In this document: positions 2,806-5,472 of the stretch, piece by piece | Layout: the number at the start of each line of letters is the position of its first letter | Numbering within the stretch: the stretch's first letter is position 1 | Assembly (NCBI GenBank): GCA_004558535.1 | Contig: SFCP01000115.1 | Span: 1-5,472, forward strand | DNA: 5,472 nt | Direction of reading: 5' to 3' | Source: Bacteroidales bacterium | GTDB lineage: Bacteria > Bacteroidota > Bacteroidia > Bacteroidales > Bacteroidaceae | Program-made: the position numbers and the translations under genes | Notes under the pieces: model-generated | Told to the model about the DNA's origin: nothing | The model's input: the letters and a program-made list of their open reading frames with translations, nothing else | The model's database searches: none

Positions 2806-5472
2806 ATGACCCATTACAGATACATACGCTTTTGTGCAGGGCTGTTGGTCCTGTTTGTCACGGTGGCCGCACGTCTGTGTGCGCAGCCTGCCTTTGTAGA
2901 CTTTCCGTCCAAGGACTTTCCCGTGAGCGAAGCAGGATTGCCGGCATATCAGTGCAGTTTTGACGTAGGTACCGTCGTTCCCGGCACGAATTGGCGCGTA
3001 TGGATAGAATATCCCGAATGGACGGCGCTGAGCAATGCCGAGGAACGGCTGATCCGCGAGGGTGGATGGGCCGTAGATAGCGTCTGTGCTACCGGCAGAT
3101 TGGGCTTTAGCCGGAAGCGGGGTGTGCTTGATGTGACGGTTTGCCCCATCGTGCGTCGCGAGGGACGGCTTTGGCGACTGCTCTCGGGAAAGATTTGCTA
3201 TGCCCCTCTACCCACGAAGCACATAGCGCCTACAGAGGCGGTGACCGTCGCGGACCGCTGGAATAGCGCCTCCGTGCTACGCGAAGGGAAATGGGTGAAG
3301 GTCAGTGTGACGCAAGAGGGCATCTACCAGTTCTCCCCCTCGTCGTTAGCTGCAATGGGATTTAGCGACCCTGCACGCGTCAAACTATATGGCTACGGCG
3401 GCCGCCCTATCAGCGAAAACTGGAACTTTGATGACCCCGAACGGGCTCCCGACGACCTGGTCGAAATCCCGCTTTACCGCAAGGCAAACGGTACGGTGCT
3501 CTTCTTTGCCGAGGGTACCCTGCGGACCAACTGCGAAACGGGGTGGCACGACGTCAATCCCTACTCGGACCAGTCCTGCTATTTCCTGACCGAGGGAGAC
3601 GAACCATTGGCTTTCCAGAAAATTTCTGCGTCACAGAGTGCGCCCGCACAGACCCTCGAAACCGTGCCCTACGTAGCCGTACTGGACAACGATGCCTTTG
3701 CATGGTACAGCGGTGGCCGTGAAATGTACGATTCCTACGATTTCGCCTACGGAAACACCCATACCTTTAACCTCGCTACGCCGCATCCTGCCACAGGCGA
3801 GGCTCTGGTGTACGTTGCCTTTGGCGCGGCAAGCCAACTGTCGGCGACAAAGGTCGAAGTGGAAATGAATGGTAACCAACTTGGAAGCTTGTCTATTAAT
3901 AAGTTCTCGGATGCACAGTCGGGATACGAGGCGAGAAACAAATACACCGTGACGACGCTCACCGATAGGAACGCTTTCCGGTTTACTACTACGGCGGGAA
4001 ATGCAGCGCGACTGAACTTTATCCGCGTGAAATACGATCGAACATTGCGCGCCGACGATGCAGCGTTCTCCTTCTCGCCCGCCGTTGACGGCGTGACGGG
4101 ATTGCGTGTGGCCGGTGCCAAGAGTAGTACACGCCTTTGGGCCATCGGCAATGCCAGCGAAACGGCTGCTGAGGTGGAAAGCTCACTGCAGGGCGACGTC
4201 CTGACTGCTACGGTGGCGGATGGACGCCGACGCTACGTTTGTGTGGACATCGATGCCGATTACCCGACACCTGCGACAGTGGGTAAGGTGGCCAACCAAA
4301 ACCTACACGCCGACGGCGCGGCTGATATGGTGATTATCATTCCCGAAAGTGGAAAATTGCAGGAGGAAGCCGAGCGATTGGCTGCTTATCACCGTGAACA
4401 CGACGGATTGCGCGTGAATGTGGTGAACGCAGGTTGCCTGTACAACGAATTTTCCTCGGGTACGCCGGACGCGTCGGCTTATCGCCGCTACATGAAAATG
4501 CTTTACGACCGCGCGGAGACCGAAGCCGACCTGCCCGCCTACCTCCTGATGTTCGGCAACAGCCTGTGGGACAACCGCCTGCGCACAGATGGCATGAAGT
4601 CGCTGAACACAAAGGACTACCTGCTCTCGTTTCAAGTAAGCGAAGGCGCCCTGAACAAGGTGACCGGCGCGTTCGCTTTGGGCGAACTGAACAGCTACGT
4701 GACCGACGACTTCTACGGTTGGCTGGATGATGACGAGGGAACAACTTACGCGCTCAACAAGTTGGACGTAGGTATTGGACGCTTTCTATGTTCCGACCCG
4801 ACAGAAGCAAAAGTATTGGTGGACAAAGTGATTGCCTACGCCGGAAATGCCATGAGCGGCGCTTGGAAAAACAGAATTTACGTGCTGGCCGATTACGGCA
4901 ACGCCAACCTGCACATGAACGATGCCACCCCTGTGGCCGAACAACTTGTTAATAGTACATCCAACCGCGCTATCGTAAAAAAAGTCTTTTGGGACGCTTA
5001 TGAGCGGACGACTACTGCCATCGGTTATCGCTTTCCGGAGGTAACGACTATGCTGCAAGGATACATGCAGGAGGGAGCACTGATGTTCGACTATTCCGGA
5101 CATGGTAGCCCCGACCAACTCTCGCATGCACAACTACTCGTCACTGCTGACTTCAATGTTTCCTCTGGCGGTCGCTTGCCACTTTGGATAATGGCCTCCT
5201 GCGAAATTTGTCCTTTCGACGCCTTGCAGGATGACATTGGTCGTACCGCCGTGCTCAATCCTAACGGGGGAGCTATTTCGATGATATGTGCAGCTCGTTC
5301 CGTCTACTCCAATTATAATAAGGAACTGAATATCAGCCTTAGCAAACACCTCTTTGAAAACGATGATACGGGCCGACTCATCACAATGGGTGAGGCCTTG
5401 CGACGCACGAAGGTAGACATGGTGACCGCTGCACCCGGCACGGCTATGAAGGACGCTTCGATGAATAAATTG
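2806..5472 (+). CDS. porU: PorU, type IX secretion system C-terminal signal peptidase/sortase (3' end outside the window)
   Basis: 889 codons are open to the window edge. PorU is a surface cysteine protease of the gingipain family (Peptidase C25). It cuts the C-terminal sorting domain from T9SS cargo and links the cargo to A-type lipopolysaccharide, working with PorV, PorQ and PorZ. Residues 1-26 are a signal peptide, with likely cleavage at LCA before Gln27. The N-terminal region carries the PorU block VTQEGIYQF (168-176), followed by KLYGYGG (193-199). The caspase-like domain starts near 506 and includes YNEFSSGTPDA. The catalytic pair is His766 in YSGHGSP and Cys799 in ASCEICPFD, 33 residues apart, the same interval as His657/Cys690 that I recall for the P. 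gingivalis enzyme. Both residues are intact, so it should be active. The N-terminal part seems about 110 residues longer than in that enzyme. The missing end should hold the remaining C25 and Ig-like part. The start is chosen from the signal peptide. Confidence 0.93.
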   Translation, partial: MTHYRYIRFCAGLLVLFVTVAARLCAQPAFVDFPSKDFPVSEAGLPAYQCSFDVGTVVPGTNWRVWIEYPEWTALSNAEERLIREGGWAVDSVCATGRLGFSRKRGVLDVTVCPIVRREGRLWRLLSGKICYAPLPTKHIAPTEAVTVADRWNSASVLREGKWVKVSVTQEGIYQFSPSSLAAMGFSDPARVKLYGYGGRPISENWNFDDPERAPDDLVEIPLYRKANGTVLFFAEGTLRTNCETGWHDVNPYSDQSCYFLTEGDEPLAFQKISASQSAPAQTLETVPYVAVLDNDAFAWYSGGREMYDSYDFAYGNTHTFNLATPHPATGEALVYVAFGAASQLSATKVEVEMNGNQLGSLSINKFSDAQSGYEARNKYTVTTLTDRNAFRFTTTAGNAARLNFIRVKYDRTLRADDAAFSFSPAVDGVTGLRVAGAKSSTRLWAIGNASETAAEVESSLQGDVLTATVADGRRRYVCVDIDADYPTPATVGKVANQNLHADGAADMVIIIPESGKLQEEAERLAAYHREHDGLRVNVVNAGCLYNEFSSGTPDASAYRRYMKMLYDRAETEADLPAYLLMFGNSLWDNRLRTDGMKSLNTKDYLLSFQVSEGALNKVTGAFALGELNSYVTDDFYGWLDDDEGTTYALNKLDVGIGRFLCSDPTEAKVLVDKVIAYAGNAMSGAWKNRIYVLADYGNANLHMNDATPVAEQLVNSTSNRAIVKKVFWDAYERTTTAIGYRFPEVTTMLQGYMQEGALMFDYSGHGSPDQLSHAQLLVTADFNVSSGGRLPLWIMASCEICPFDALQDDIGRTAVLNPNGGAISMICAARSVYSNYNKELNISLSKHLFENDDTGRLITMGEALRRTKVDMVTAAPGTAMKDASMNKL

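Noticed and set aside
3747..4151. Minus-strand open frames opposite porU (also 4337-4744 and 4786-5133)
   Set aside because: Shadows of the porU coding frame; none has a recognisable domain or start signal.

Overview
The window looks like chromosomal DNA from a Bacteroidota member, most likely order Bacteroidales and Prevotellaceae-like. The reasons are a type IX secretion (T9SS) sortase gene, a DUF3078 outer-membrane protein typical of Bacteroides/Prevotella/Porphyromonas, a candidate TTTG/TAnnTTTG-type promoter, and genes that mostly lack Shine-Dalgarno sequences. The genus is inferred from protein resemblance only.

Layout, all on the + strand. (1) Positions 1-112 hold the last 36 codons of an unrecognised protein, possibly an outer-membrane beta-barrel. 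(2) Positions 113-568 hold no convincing gene but are dense in structure: a 13-bp direct repeat (two copies), a roughly 24-bp repeat built on doubled TTGCGG (two close copies and one diverged), a 72-bp imperfect palindrome made of five CATGAAT-type 7-mers at 10-bp steps, overlapping small stems that could form a pseudoknot, and a candidate promoter that would start transcription at or next to the next start codon. (3) Positions 569-1957 encode a complete DUF3078 outer-membrane protein. (4) After a 38-bp gap, positions 1996-2679 encode a fumarylacetoacetate hydrolase (FAH)-family protein that appears to have lost every metal-binding and catalytic residue. (5) A 126-bp AT-rich, structured gap. 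(6) Positions 2806-5472 (running off the end) encode the first 889 residues of PorU, the gingipain-like cysteine sortase of the T9SS, with its His/Cys pair intact.

How they fit together: PorU is secreted to the outer membrane, where it removes C-terminal signals from T9SS cargo and attaches the cargo to a surface lipopolysaccharide. The DUF3078 protein is also predicted to be in the outer membrane. The FAH-like gene is cytoplasmic by sequence and chemically unrelated to secretion; a normal FAH-family gene is, as I recall, also found next to porU in Porphyromonas gingivalis. Here it seems to be kept as an open, full-length pseudoenzyme. That, together with the phased palindrome upstream of DUF3078, is the most interesting content of the window. 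I found no tRNA, rRNA, CRISPR array, insertion sequence or new multi-gene system.
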